From: Sipunculus nudus
Taxonomy: Eukaryota; Annelida; Sipuncula; Golfingiida; Sipunculidae
Length of the DNA stretch: 64,000 nucleotides
Direction: 5' to 3'
NCBI GenBank assembly: GCA_026874595.1
Contig: CM049319.1
Coordinates: forward strand, 6,106,601 to 6,170,600
Shown: piece after piece, positions 24,861 to 37,020 of the stretch
How positions within the stretch are numbered: the stretch's first letter is position 1
How the letters are laid out: every line of letters begins with the position of its first letter
The notes under the pieces: generated by a model
Seen by the model: the letters and a program-made list of their open reading frames with translations, nothing else
The model's database searches: none
Told to the model about the DNA's origin: nothing
Made by a program: the position numbers and the translations under genes

Positions 24861-25582
24861 CAGTCGTGGAATTAGCGAAAAGAATATGAATATGTGATTC
24901 ACTTCTAAAAAATGTGTACATAAACAGGGCTATGGTCAGTCAGTTTCCAATTATACATTTCTCATAATACCTTAAGGCAAAAAAAAAAAAGGATATGGTT
25001 CTTTTTTTTCAGAAATCAGTGCGGCCGGGCGGGTTTTTATAACTTTTTAGTATGTTTGGATAAAATGTCATATGATCAGGGAAAAGCATTATAATAACAT
25101 ATCTTTTTCTAAACAGGTCTAAGCACTACATAACAAAGGAAAACTAATCATATTGTATTATTCTGTCTTGTTGAAAGATAAAAATAAAAATCATCATTTT
25201 TGATGCGGGGGTTAAAATTGACCATACCTTTTAATTATGTTCGGCCTAACAGGTTTGTACATATTTTGGGAGAGGAACGAAATTTTGTCAAAGTTCCATA
25301 TTTTCAGATCAGTTATTTTTATTTCAATTTATACTCCAAAGTTTTTTTTCAATGTTAGGTCAATGGCCTGTATTTTTCATTGTCTCTTGCATGAAGATTG
25401 TGGCATACATGCTACTGAAAGGTCTTACCACGTGATTAGTATAATAACCATTAACAGAGCAGATTTTATTAAGGGGTGTGTTGCAGAGGTTTTGTTGAGA
25501 GCTCTTTTGTATTTAGAGCCCGTATATTCAGGGTATAACAGAATCATCTCTTTTATTATGAGGGCTTGTTCCTTGATCAATA
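24861..25582. other. No gene supported
   Basis: AT-rich. A 118-codon ATG-initiated plus-strand frame (25237-25593) is hydrophobic, unrecognised, and runs into the foldback element that starts at 25583, so it is treated as chance. Confidence 0.4.
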
Positions 25583-25950
25583 CAGTCGATTAATCGATAA
25601 CATCGATGATTGGTCGTTTTTTCAAAATCGATAAAATTGGTTCTATAATTGATCATAAACGATTATGTAGGCACATGCAAAATAATCATACGTTCGAGAA
25701 AAAAATAAGTAGCGAAAACTGAACTTTGAGCTTCGGACAACTGTCACCAACTTTGGAGTTACCTTATCCTGAACTTTCAGCATGACCGTAAACATGCGTT
25801 CTCTTATTAGTTTCTGTTTTTAAAAATGAACCATCTTCCCATTGTTATTACTATTTAAACTAGAGCGTGTGTGAATATAATGATTTGTTCAACTTATTGT
25901 ACGGAAATAAAGAAGGTACAAAAAGTGGTCGATCAATAATCGATCATAGG
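25583..25950. mobile_element. Candidate hAT-like MITE with ATCGAT termini
   Basis: The left end CAGTCGATTAATCGAT (25583) continues as TCGATGATTGGTCG. The right end near 25926-25948 has the inverse form TCGATTATTGATCG, 12 of 14 bases matching. ATCGATTAATCGAT-rich ends are frequent on hAT-derived MITEs in animals. The roughly 365-bp interior is AT-rich and noncoding. No exact target duplication was seen. Confidence 0.45.
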
Positions 25951-26021
25951 TCTTTTACCTTTTCAATAATAAAAAAAGTATTACAACAAATTCCTACAAG
26001 TAGTATTTACTACATATATAC

Positions 26022-26387
26022 ATGATACTGGGTTCTGGTGCATTCAATAATCGTGGCTCGTTTGGAACAAGACAGCAGCAACACAAAAGGCCCTTGTTCG
26101 CTGTACCACAGGTGACAAGAATAGATGTGTCCCGAGGACTACAGAAACATCTGTCAAGAAACCGAGGTCCAGAGAGATTAAGAATGTATTTACTTGTATA
26201 CTTACAACAGATTGATAGACAAGTCAGAAGACGACTGGCTTATACACACAGACATGAGGTATGCTCTAACGATAACAGGAACCCCTGCCAAAAAGGCTCG
26301 CCTTCACACGGACGTTTATTATGTCCTGAAGACATGGAACACGCCTGTCAAGTGGATATGGTATCCTTACCGAAGTGTATGTCGTAG
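26022..26387 (+). other. Unrecognised 121-codon reading frame, possible exon region
   Basis: This is the longest ATG-initiated frame outside repeats. It is rich in R and Q, with no signal peptide, membrane segment or known domain. A second plus-strand frame (26194-26403) overlaps it and reads as a more typical globular composition with several W, Y and D residues. An acceptor-like TTACAACAG at about 26204-26212 precedes the second frame. The patch is GC-richer than its flanks. It could be a degenerate transposon fragment, a frameshifted exon or chance; I favour no firm call. Confidence 0.15.
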
Positions 26388-26403
26388 AAGAAAACAAATC
26401 TGA

Positions 26404-27396
26404 CTTGCTATACGTGGCCATAGTTATAAAGTTGATACACGTTTAGCTATTTAATCAAAGCTTGATAAAGATGTCCTATGTACAATTTAAGATTAAAAAT
26501 CAAAGATACTTTTCTTTTACAATTTTCTTTTCACTGAAAGTTCTATGAATAGGATATGAAAGAATTATTATACTTGCATTTTAAAACGGATATGTATTTT
26601 TTTTATCTTTAATACTTGGAATTTATGGTCAATTTATGCATTTCACGTCTGGGGTTGGTTTCATGGCCTCAAAGATTTAGGAACACATATATACCTTATA
26701 ACAATACGTCAGATTATTAGCACGCCAGATCAATACCTTGTTGCCCGCTGAATTTTGACCTGTGTGTATACAAAACCAATCAGATCCACCATTGGGTTGC
26801 TTCTTTAAACAACCGTTTATTGCACTTTGAAAAAAAAAACTATCAATAAAATCCCCTGGTCTGACTAAACATACACAGTTTTTATTGTTTTGTAAAGCAA
26901 AATAGCTTCTCATAAGACGTACTGAACATTTTGTAAATCCGACTTATTGAAAGAGTTTAAATGAAAAAACAAAAACAAATTTCAACCTTTGGATTTGGTA
27001 TAGACTTTGAAAGACGTGCACAAAAGTGACTTGTCAACATTAATAATGCTCAGCCTGGGGAAATTTTAATACGCAAGGAACAATTTTGAAGATTTTTTAT
27101 TCCATAAACTTCAAGGGAAGGAAGTTAAATGGAGTAAAATCCCTCCCACCCCCAGACATGAGAAAGTTCCTCTGTCATTGTTTCATTAAAGCTCCTTTTC
27201 GGTCTCCTGTTTTATCAGATCTCGGCGTTTTCCACAACATTGGACCCCTCCTCTTACATTTCATTACAATAACGAATAAGTGAGAGCAATACAATTCTCT
27301 GAAACGTATATATTCATCTAAACCGACCAGGCGTGCGCTGTACATAAATGTTTATTATACCTGCATTCAGTGTTCGGGGAGGCACTGACAAATTAC
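26404..27396. other. No gene seen
   Basis: AT-rich with minor GC rises near 27130-27260. No exon, RNA gene or repeat could be supported. Confidence 0.45.
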
Positions 27397-27584
27397 TTAT
27401 GCTGGCTTTGTTTGAAAGTCCTCCGGTTCCAGGATTTCAGAAGACGGGTCTCCACTCGCCTTTGATAACATGTTTTGAGGTAATATAGCGATGTCAGACC
27501 ACTCAGTCTCCCTCACAGACTGCTCTTTATACACCAAAAACATCAAGCACCCTTTTTCGGTAATCTGAACAGAGCCCGAAGGCG

Positions 27585-27604
27585 GTCTCCATAGTAACGC
27601 CAAT
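27585..27604 (+). promoter_or_regulatory. X-box motif followed by CCAAT
   Basis: GTCTCCATAGTAAC (27585-27598) matches all positions of the RFX X-box consensus RYYNYYATRRNRAC. One base later comes CCAAT (27600-27604), the NF-Y element often found beside X-boxes in animal promoters. A minus-strand 68-codon frame of balanced composition (27397-27603) overlaps the motif, so motif and frame are alternative readings of the same bases. No downstream exon is recognised. Confidence 0.35.
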
Positions 27605-28028
27605 GGCTATATCTACATGTTTATTAAAAACGGAGCGTTATTAAAGGCCTTGGTTTTCATTAGGGGCTCAAGTCATGCAAGCGGGGATCTTTGTGACGAT
27701 GAGTGCAATAAGTGACTGTTAGTTCCGGGTTCACTTCTAAATGCTTCTTTTCCGTTATGAATAAGCCGACCCTTCAAATCCGCTGATGGTGGTGGATTGG
27801 CCGATTATGGTTCATGCCTCTGTTGTACTCTGACTGTGTTCCCCCTATATTTGTCTGTTGGTTCAGGAAGAGACCTGTTCGTATGCTGTTAGACCTACCT
27901 CCTAGATCAACAGGTTAGATACGTCTTTTTACCTTCTACATATTATTATGGATACATGTTCGGACAATCGGCGCCCCACTTTTCGTGAATACATTTGATT
28001 ATATTTTATTACTATTAATGATTTTATT
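27605..28028. other. No gene seen
   Basis: GC-moderate to AT-rich DNA with no reading frame or repeat that I can support. Confidence 0.45.
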
Positions 28029-28146
28029 ATGATTAATAGTAGTAGTAGTTGAAGAAGTATAAGTAGTAGTAGTACATTTAATAGACGCAGAATGGGGAGG
28101 AGTAGTACATGTACTACATTGGTAGAAATAGTAATAGTAGTAGTAG
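28029..28146 (+). repeat. Imperfect AGT trinucleotide repeat
   Basis: Runs of TAG/AGT trinucleotides at 28036-28075 and again at 28123-28146 are separated by related but degraded sequence. Confidence 0.85.
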
Positions 28147-28464
28147 TGCCTATATTGTTAATAATGTGATCGCCTCTGATTGCTTCTTTGGTGGTATGTT
28201 TGTCTGCATGTTTTTATAGCATTTAAATAAATTTATTTAGAAATGTTATGAATAGATTTTGTTTGATCCTTTCGATATTTTTGTGTGGAAATGGGTCATA
28301 TATAGAGTTAATAACGCCAATCCCCGGTAGGGCGGGGCCGGGGAGGCTATAGGGGCATGTGAGATAATCTCTTTATTGACATTTGATTCATTTATGTAGG
28401 GTTCTTACGTCCCACAGTTGCAAAACCGTCCACGGTGTTTTTCTTCTGTTTCCTTTTTTATACG

Positions 28465-28870
28465 CCCGTCATATGACGGGAGTATTATGGTATACCCACC
28501 GTCCGTCCGTTCGTCCGTCTGTCCGTCCGTCTGTTAATTGTTAGTGTCGCCGCAACTTAATACCGGGGCTTAGATGGATTTTCACGAAACACGCCATAAC
28601 TACTTATCAAAATATAATCTCGCCTTAATTCGATTATGGGCAACATCCACGCATATTTAATAAGGTCATGGGTCACAAAGCTTCTTTGTGGTGTCTTTGC
28701 GATAACTTATGAAGGATTTTGATAAAACATCAAAAATGTTAATCAATAGAAAATCTCGCCTACGTTCGATTTCCAGCATTCTTTTTGTCGTTTGGATTGG
28801 TCAATTTTATAAATTATTCGAAGAAAAGATGTGACGAGGATGTGTAAAGGGTGTCTAGGATATTTGACAA
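28465..28870 (+). repeat. GTCC-headed dispersed repeat
   Basis: A small hairpin CGCCCGTCATATGACGGG (about 28464-28481) is followed by a CCGTCCGTCCGTTCGTCCG tract and a body with TTTTCACGAAAC-like words. The same kind of (GTCC)n head appears at about 19390 and 21690 in this window. I recall such heads as common in mollusc repeats; a repeat-library search would be needed to name the family. Confidence 0.55.
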
Positions 28871-30099
28871 GCTTAAACATTTTTGTAATATGTAATAAAA
28901 AAAATATAAAGTTTAATGAGTGTTTTTCTTAACCATTTTATTTTTTTTTAATTTTAAATTGATTTCTAATTTTTCAGCGCAGCTTACTTTTTAACATGGT
29001 AAAATACCAAGTGATAAAACATTTAAATACGGTTGACAATATCCGTGAATTTCAATATTATGCTACATATATTCCCCGTATTGCTCATTGAAGGTTCATA
29101 GAAAGTATTACGTATTTTCATATTCTGTGTATTTTTACTATAATAAACTAGTTATAGTTCCATATAAGGTTTCATCATCTCAAGATTCGGTTGTCATTTA
29201 TTCAATGAATTATTAACACTTTCTCTTTTTAAAAGTTTGCAATGTGATTTTATCATTAAAGCATCGATCGTGTCAATGGTGCCGAGTATTACCGGGTTCT
29301 CAGTTTCTGCAAACGAATCTGACTGTCCGCAATTGTTCGCTGTGTTTAGGATTTTCCCACTTTTTCTGTCAAGTACCGTAATGTTCCAAGATCGAACAGC
29401 CTTTTAATATGTATAAAAGTCATTTGTTTCGGAGGTTATCAAATGAAAATGAAATACATTTGCTGCAGCAAAAGAGTTAAGGAATTTATATTTTCACAAT
29501 GTAGGAACATTCGGCTTGGTCTCCCATCAATGGATGTTACTTCCACCCTGAAGATTTTGTATCTCCTCAAGAAGTGATCAAACACTTCTACTGTTAACAT
29601 TAAGAGAGAAAAATGTGGACAGTCCCTTCCGAATTTAATGTATACACACAGTCTGCTCAAAATAGTATGAACTGATATCTGAAGGGACCGGGATAAAACC
29701 AAAGGAATATTTCTCGAAAGTCTGTTAATTATCTGGACTACAAAACTTTTTTTGTTTAATTCTTTCTTGGCCATAATGAGATATTCACTCGACTAATATT
29801 AAGGGAGACTTCAAGTGTGAATTTCAGAACGGCTGAATATTATATGCACAGTTGCTTCCTTAATGAAACCGCCTTCACTCTTGGGAGCAGTACTTGGCTG
29901 AGTTGGTGACAAACATTTCCTCTGTATGGTGATCTCATGATTAAGAACGTTGGTTACACTATATATGCGGTGTCTGACTGATTTCTAGTTCTAGATACGT
30001 TTCCTTTTTCCGTGGAAATTCGTGAGAATATAATATGCCAGCATAAGTCTATGCTTGACGTCACGTTACACCTTATCGATACGGCGTGCACGGTATACT
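28871..30099. other. No gene seen
   Basis: AT-rich. A 111-codon minus-strand frame at 29439-29774 is unrecognised; it begins MAKKEL and contains no domain I know. No repeat structure is visible. Confidence 0.45.
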
Positions 30100-30352
30100 G
30101 CATGTACACTTCTTGCGTAGCAGTTATACACTGCAATCGTACTAGTTCTCCTTCGCGTTAACCGCTGCTTTGTTTGGCACACGGCCAAGAACTGTAATCA
30201 GATCGATGAGAGCATGGTATCGCAGTGTGCATCCACTCAATGAGAGCGAGTATCACGGATTTGAAAAGTAGGATGTTTGGGAGTCGGATGCACAGTGCGA
30301 TACCATACTCTCATTGGCCTGATTACAATCCTTTGTCCTGTTGGCCCTGGTA
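30100..30352. mobile_element. Palindromic MITE, copy 1
   Basis: The arm ATGAGAGCATGGTATCGCAG (30207) is mirrored at about 30293-30318, and the inverted pairing extends outward through TAATCAG and GGCCAA words, about 60 bases per arm with mismatches. Internal and flanking words (GTTATACACTGCA, TTAACCGCTGCTT, AATGAGAGCG, GATGCACARTGCGA) recur in the same order at 52180-52458, so this is a dispersed family and not an isolated hairpin. Confidence 0.65.
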
Positions 30353-31606
30353 ATGAAACCTGGAGAAGTTTGCCATACAAAACAAACGCTCGGACTGCAG
30401 TGAATAATCTATGTGTGAGGAATTCAATATTCAAGAAAGTCTACAAAGAAACTTGGCTACCTAATTCCCTCTGTGAAACCGGATTAAAACAAAAATTCTA
30501 ATCCCTTGTTAAATTAACTCCTGTATGGGGTTCCTGTTAAGAATTCAAGTTAGCGTCAGTGTGTCACACACTTGACTTAGAGCAGGTTATATTTTAATGA
30601 GCAGTTGTCCCTGTTTGTGCAGTTATAAATGGAAATGTGCAGTTGTAATTCTGAATTTGTGTAGTTCTTAAATTCAATTGTGATCTATCTCTAACAACAC
30701 TTAAAACCAACGTGTAAATAATATAATGTTATCAGTCACTGTATGAGTGTGAGTTTATATTCTTTAAATAACTATATAATATTTATATAGCCATCGAATG
30801 CTCCACAAGTGAGTCCTATAGGCGCCAGTTTATATTGATTGGGGAATTACAAGTTAATCCAACTTAATTACATGTGTGTGCAGTAATCAAATTTTCTTAA
30901 AATATACCTTGACTTGAAGATGCAGTTGGCCATGATCTAGTCCTAATTTCCAATAGTATCAGCACGCAAAATATGAAAGGAATCTAGCCAGTATTCTTAG
31001 TGTTGAATGGCTGTTGATGACAGATATGACGATATTATGCGTGTGCTTGCAGATATCATGCAGTCTGTTATTGCATATATATCTCAGAAATGGCTACAAC
31101 ATCCTTCATAAAAATTTATATTAATATTTTTTTCTTGTCTGATAAGTGTATGTAACCTATACAGAGGTAACGCAATGTATGTATAGGCCTAGTTTCTTGG
31201 GACTATACTTTTTTTTATTAATTTAATATGGTATATTATAGCATATTAAAATAGTATATTTTTTTCTAGATGGTTTAAGCTATATGTGTCACCAACCACT
31301 TATGCTTGACTTGATCTGACCTCGCGAGAGGGTAGATTTCTTTGGGAAAAAGCTACGGAGGAGCCACGTAAGCATCAGTATCTACACATAGCTATCTGTG
31401 CACAAGAAACATTTCATGTCTGGAGGCAGGGCTAAGCTGTCGTACTGGCATTCGAAAATGTTGTTTGTAGAAAATGTTGTTCCATAACATCATAAACGGT
31501 GCTGGCCTTGGAGAGGAAATTAAAATTGCAATTTTAATGTATTTCTCGATATGTTTGCGCATCATTCATGTTTTACTGGGTGAAACATCTAGAACACAAA
31601 GATCTG
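30353..31606. other. No gene seen
   Basis: AT-rich. A 20-base palindrome, ATTAAAATTGCAATTTTAAT, lies near 31519-31538. No supported exon. Confidence 0.45.
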
Positions 31607-31634
31607 CCCTACCCCACCCCCCTCACCCAACCCC
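31607..31634 (-). other. G-quadruplex motif on the minus strand
   Basis: The plus strand shows C-runs of three, four, six, three and four bases separated by one to three bases. The minus strand therefore has at least four G-runs with short loops, which fits a quadruplex. It is isolated in AT-rich DNA. Confidence 0.6.
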
Positions 31635-33714
31635 ACCATCAAAATAATCAATCCCCATTTGAACATAATAATTTCTCCCTTCATGAAATGGCTCCTTCTA
31701 ACACAATATAGAGAGACAGTCTTTGTATCGACAAAAAAACTGACAGGCAAGACTGCCAGAAAGTAGCGCTTGTCGGTACCAGATTTTTTTTTGGACCCAG
31801 ACCTTGACCTTTCGCCCACATTGGTGAAAATTGCCTTGATGATTTACTGATATCTACCCGCGGAAATGTTTTTCCCAGAATGATTCACGCGAATATGTGA
31901 CCAGTTTAGCTGTAGGAAACAAACCAATATGCTTGCCAAATCTCGGCAGGGACGAAGAAATTACCTCTGCCTTCTCACTTGACTGAGGCATACACAGAAA
32001 TATGTGAACGTTACATGAAAGGTCGGGAGAAATGTACTCCATAGCATATCAATGCATGCAGTGAATATACGTCACATGTTACAAGGTCTGCAGCCGTCCA
32101 TGGCATTGGGAACAATGAACTCCAAACAGGTCAGAATTACAAGTACTATGATAGCAACCACGGCATATAGTTGATAAGCCGAGAGCACAGTATCATCACA
32201 GCGTTCTGCTAATTGATATCACACCTGTAGTCTTTGGTTACCTTTCACATGCGAAATTGTTAACTGATCCGTCGTTAAAACTTTAAAAGATAAATTGGCA
32301 GTTTAACTGACGGCTTGGTATTAATTATAAAAAAAGCCGTGGGCATCGTTCACACGTGACCTAGCTCTAACCGACCTTAAATACAAAGTCATTGGCACCG
32401 CGGTTATAGAAGTGATGGCCCACCGTTAATTGAATATACCCTATGATGTTTATCGGAGCTACATGAAACGTTGCGTTATGAAGTCATTCATTAGGTATAG
32501 AGTGATATCATTATGATTTCCTGTAATTGCTTGTCTTTCTTCGTGTGTTTTTCCCGTGACGAGGTCAGACAGTAATAATACACCTCAAGGAACAACTATA
32601 TCACTTTTAACGCGTACTTTTAAAGAGCTAGCTTTTTTCCCTGACAGAAAGCACACAGTGCATCTTTGAGGATACAATCAGATATAGACGTGTACCGCTA
32701 AAATCCACGATATAGTGACTGACATCGAGTGTTTTCTCTTTTGCTCTAGAGTAGCGCCTTCAGGGACGGATATAGGATCTGGGAATCGGAAGGGGGGGGG
32801 GGGGCTGTAGGGAAGGGCTTTCCTCTCGTATGGCATATAGACACAATACGAACATTTAGGCTGTAATTGCCCAATCCGGGGTTGTTAAGAATGTATCATG
32901 ATGCAAAATTCGACTGTCGTATTGGTATTTTGCTCTTTCCCAGATTGTTTGGGAGAAAGCCTCCCCCCTTTCCCTATGCCTCAAGTCAAATGCATGCATC
33001 TAACTAGCTTGGACAATTAAATAATAAATAAGCCGCTATTCATTCTACCATGTGATCAAGTATATAAAAGTTTAAAGTCAATAATGATTTCCTTTTCTAT
33101 GCATGTTTTGTGAGCCTTTCTTGGATCAGTACCCGGAAACTCCCCTTTAAAGAAATCCTTTATTCTGCTCGGTCGCCAGTGTATTGTACAATACTTATAA
33201 TGTACAACATACTAGCTGGTCATCTGTCATATTATCACGGATTATGGTACGGACGGCGACGTATGGTCTTGGACTGAGTAGTCATGCACTGACTATCCAT
33301 GGGAAGCACACGCTTTTTCGATCGCAATCATGCTGACAGTGAAGGTTTTCACAGTTTGAGTACGGCACACGTGCTCTTTAAGCGGATTCCGGTGGTCTCT
33401 GACACCCATTGTGGACCTCATATCCACCCCGTTGTTGTGCCTTAAATGGTAATTGATAAAAATGAAATGATGAACATATTAACTTGCGTATATTAATCCA
33501 TTAAGCTACTCTGTTTAAGAAATAATAAACAAAATAACAAGCACTGATTTCAGTATCGAGGTCCAGAAGCTTCAGGACTTCTAAATCCAGATCGGAATTC
33601 GTCTGGACTAGTTGAGCCTGTCCCCGTAGGACGAGGAGGCTTATGGTGTTTGATGAGTTTATTTCTATATTCACATTTGGGTAAAAATTAATTTCATTTT
33701 CTTTTTCTTTTTTT
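31635..33714. other. No gene seen; poly-G tract near 32.79 kb
   Basis: AT-rich to moderate composition. A run of about 14 G at 32791-32804 follows an ACGGATATAGGATCTGG word that resembles a degraded transposon end of the GGCGGATCCAG type. No exon or RNA gene is supported. Confidence 0.45.
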
Positions 33715-33950
33715 TTCTTGTCATTTTCTGTTTGTGCAAAATCTTCAATATGGCTGATTTTCAAAAGCTGAAATCTGGGCACAATATAAGTCCGAGGTCA
33801 CAGATTTGCACCTGTTATTCATATTTTACCCTGACCTTATACCAAAGGTCGTATACTACATCGCCGATCCCCCATTATCGCTCAGTTGCGGATATCGGAG
33901 CAGGCTTCCAGTGACCACTTGGCGATTGCATACATCGAATTCTCGATTGA
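33715..33950 (+). repeat. Dispersed repeat, copy B
   Basis: The partner of 24650-24860, with the same ordered words and orientation. The right part (GCTCAGTTGCGG, GGCTTCCAGTGACC) aligns with GCTCATTGCGGG and GGCTTCCAGAGACT in copy A. Confidence 0.6.
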
Positions 33951-34960
33951 CCCATTCCACATTGCGGTAGGTATTCGGACCTGTCAAAACTGGACGGGAT
34001 CTGGTCCATCCATACTTCTGATTCGGATATTGTGTGGAAAGAATAATGAACAAAGTCTTGAGCTGATAGATATGATCGTCGGCGGAACGTTACTCCGGTG
34101 TTTAGACAACTTATAGCTAAAAATGGATAATTTCTTCAGTATATGCCTAAAGACCAGGGATCCAATTAAAAAAGTTTGATAAATAGGTAACACGAACGAA
34201 TTGATACAATGGGTAAATGTCGTATAGCAGATATACTTGACATTGAGAATATCTGAATGAAAGAAAAGAATACTTTCACTTTACCTTTTGTCAAAAAACA
34301 TCTTACACTTGGCAAATCAAAACTCTGAATTCTAGCATTAATATTGGTGACAGATATGCTTTATACTCAGAAGTAAATTTTTTTAACCAGGTAGTAATTA
34401 GAATTATTATGCATGAATAACTGAGGATTATGGACAGTGCCTGTTCAATACAAAAAACTGGTATTTATGCCTGTTATAAAATTTAAATGAAAATAGTATT
34501 ACAATCGGAATATTAATCTGCATCTATAAGTTTTCAGAAAATTCTTATTAGCGCAAAATCTCTTTTTTTGAATGAAATCAATTTTCAATTTATCATAAAA
34601 AAAACTAAAATTAATTTAATAAAACACACAATGAAGTATACAAGACTAACGATATTTTTCAATATATGTACATAATGTGCATTCATTAATGATTTTAATT
34701 TTTACAAATGTTGATTCATATTACAAAATGTGAGTAGGCCTGCTATGATTTATGAAAGGAGGGATTTGTAAGAAGTATGCTGGTATGAATGTTTTTAGTT
34801 GCGGTTTCATTTTCTCAAATTTATATGTCCAACGGAGCAGTTGTGCTAATTAAATTATAATAACCTCACGACATTCTATAGATCATAATTATACAAATGT
34901 TTTCTCAGCCCTCTGTTCGTTCTTAAAACCATCCTGACCAAACTGGCCAAATATAATTCC
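33951..34960. other. No gene seen
   Basis: AT-rich. Overlapping frames of 60-76 codons on both strands between 33856 and 34193 have no recognisable features. Confidence 0.45.
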
Positions 34961-36000
34961 CCACTCTCCAACCAGATGGCGCGCCTATATTGCCCTTTAC
35001 TTGAACTGTGCAATGTGAAGGAAATCATTATTGAGTTTAAGGAAGGTTATGGCCGGGTCACCTGCGTACAGAGAACTCTTAACTTCTGCATCTCGCCAAT
35101 GAATCGCTTTGTGTTGCTTATCAGGACCAGATCTAGTGGAGTATCGGGGAAACATCATCCGAGTACGTGATGAAGTAAAGTTATAATAATTGGCAGGCTG
35201 ACTACCGTGTGATACTATCAGTTGAATTGTCTTGGTTTTTGCGGCTCAGCGGTCACCGAGTCTGTGTCAATATTGGCAGAAAACACCACTTAACAAGGGC
35301 TGTAAAAGCGCTTGATAAGCATGCGGAGCGACGAAACGTGCGTAGCGCTGTGTCCCTCCCTTGCCCTCCGCAGGCATTTAACGTTTTGCCACTCGGTGGC
35401 ATGGTGATTTCAGCAAGTCTTAAAGGACGAATAAAAAACGACCCCGGCAATCAGGGAGATCAATGCTTTTTTTGTGAACAGTTTCTCCTTACAGTGACTG
35501 CAGCCTCGCAGTACGATATTGACCAGGCAGCGAGCTGCGGATGAATTGAAATTGATCGTCTGCCCAGAAAAGTAGGTCGAGCGCACTCGTTGACCTCGTG
35601 TCGTCTGGCGTCCGAGGCAATCAATCCGCTGCAGGAGAATTTAAATTCCGTGCTCCAGGAAGATTGCTGTTTACTCTGGTGACTCTAGAAAACCTGGTGC
35701 ATTTATTGTGCCCGCTGGTTTTGTATGGTCTGTTGTAAATATTGAATCCGTCGGATTATCCCACCATCCACTGCGCAGAGATAATAAAAACTAAAAAGGG
35801 CCGTGCGCAATGATTTCACGGGGTGACAAAAAATGAGGTTTAGCTGGTAGTCTGGCCAGAGTTTAATAACGCAAGCACCAGCATGCTATCAAATCGTGCC
35901 GGGTAAATTTATTGGCGCTCAATCCCAGAACACTGTAGTTTGAAATCCCCTGTGAATTCTTTCAAGAACAGACAATAGCGCGTCTTCTTGAGTAAATTCT
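34961..36000. promoter_or_regulatory. GC/CpG-richer island, candidate regulatory or exon-bearing DNA
   Basis: About one kilobase stands out from the AT-rich flanks by frequent CG dinucleotides and a lack of simple repeats. It contains a CTCF-like word CAACCAGATGGCGC (34969-34982, one mismatch to CCASYAGRKGGCRS), homeodomain-type words such as AATCAATC near 35618, and several TTTATTG or TAATAAAA words. A 111-codon plus-strand frame (35209-35544) starts with GTG, not ATG, and is unrecognised. The whole could be a promoter, an enhancer or an unrecognised exon; none is proven. Confidence 0.25.
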
Positions 36001-36639
36001 GTACTATGGCTTACAATGCGCAGATTAAACAGTAATAAATTACATATAAAACAGCGAATCTAAATATAACTGAATCTGCACTTGGATACGCAAGTATTGT
36101 TTTAAAAGAGTCCCCTGTGCTTTCTCTGTAGTGAAATTATTTCAGGATTTAAACGATTACACGATTATGTTAATGACTGTACGGATGTGTCATTATGTAT
36201 AAATAGTATATGTACCAATAGATTATGTCTTCGTTTGAATATATGATGACTATAACGTCATATTTTCTGTTAATTAAAGGGGAATGTAGTTGAAGTAATT
36301 TAGAGAGCAGTTAGAGGAGGCATACCTACACCCCCACCGCGCTTTCAACAAGGCCATGCACCAACACAGAAAGATACCAGCGTTGTATTCTCCAAGGCAC
36401 ATGCACTTCTCCATATGCGGTGTATGTAGATTTTGTGACGATTTACTTGCTGAATTAAGTAGAAGTGACTTTTCGGGATAACTGGTGTACAAAATATCAC
36501 TCGAAAACAACTCCTGCTTTACGTAAGATTAGAGCATCTCCATTTTTTAAACAATTATTCCTTTCATCAAAACTAAACAAACGTACATGCAAACAGGAAT
36601 CGCAGAAGTTAGACAGCCCTAGTCACATCACATAAACGA
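36001..36639. other. No gene seen
   Basis: AT-rich DNA between two GC-richer islands. Minus-strand frame 36274-36510 (78 codons) is unrecognised. Confidence 0.4.
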
Positions 36640-37020
36640 GCCCTTACCGAGGTGTTTTGTTTTTCGAAAAAAGTGGACTTTTCGGGCGAGCTTTGGTCGG
36701 ACATTGTTTACTTGTACGAGGACTCGCTGGAAATTCGGCGGAAAGTTTTGCTCGGTAGCAGTTCGGGAAGCAATTGCCGGGGCCCACATCGAGGACCGCG
36801 CGTGTTTTTTTTAGGCACTGAGGAGCCTAGGTCGAGTAAAAGAGCGTCGGACGAGTTCTGAACGATGTTCAGAGGAAGCCTGGACGCTTGGAAGCAAAAC
36901 GATCACATTATCAATGCCATTCAAGGTTCGACAGGGCCCCCCGACCACACGTATACAAACAAATACACAGTCTGCCATGCCAGGCCCCCATCGAATTTAA
37001 ATATCTGCAAAGAAAATTAA
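36640..37020 (+). other. CpG-rich patch with possible 5' exon
   Basis: CG dinucleotides are dense from about 36640 to 36910. A frame open from an upstream TAG stop to 36861 (GTG first at 36652, no ATG) has a balanced composition (VDFSGELWSDIVYLYEDSLE) but no known domain. A separate ATG at 36865, with A at -3, opens 51 codons to 37020 beginning MFRGSLDAWKQNDHIINAIQ. That peptide also looks non-random, but I do not recognise it. No strong GTRAGT donor is seen nearby. It may be the start of a gene on the plus strand; sure only that the base composition differs. Confidence 0.22.

Noticed and set aside
32230-32252. miR-9-like word TCTTTGGTTA
   Set aside because: The match stops after ten bases and no hairpin surrounds it.
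34969-34982. CTCF-like site as a stand-alone feature
   Set aside because: One mismatch to the degenerate consensus is expected about once by chance in a window of this size; kept only as part of the GC-richer island.
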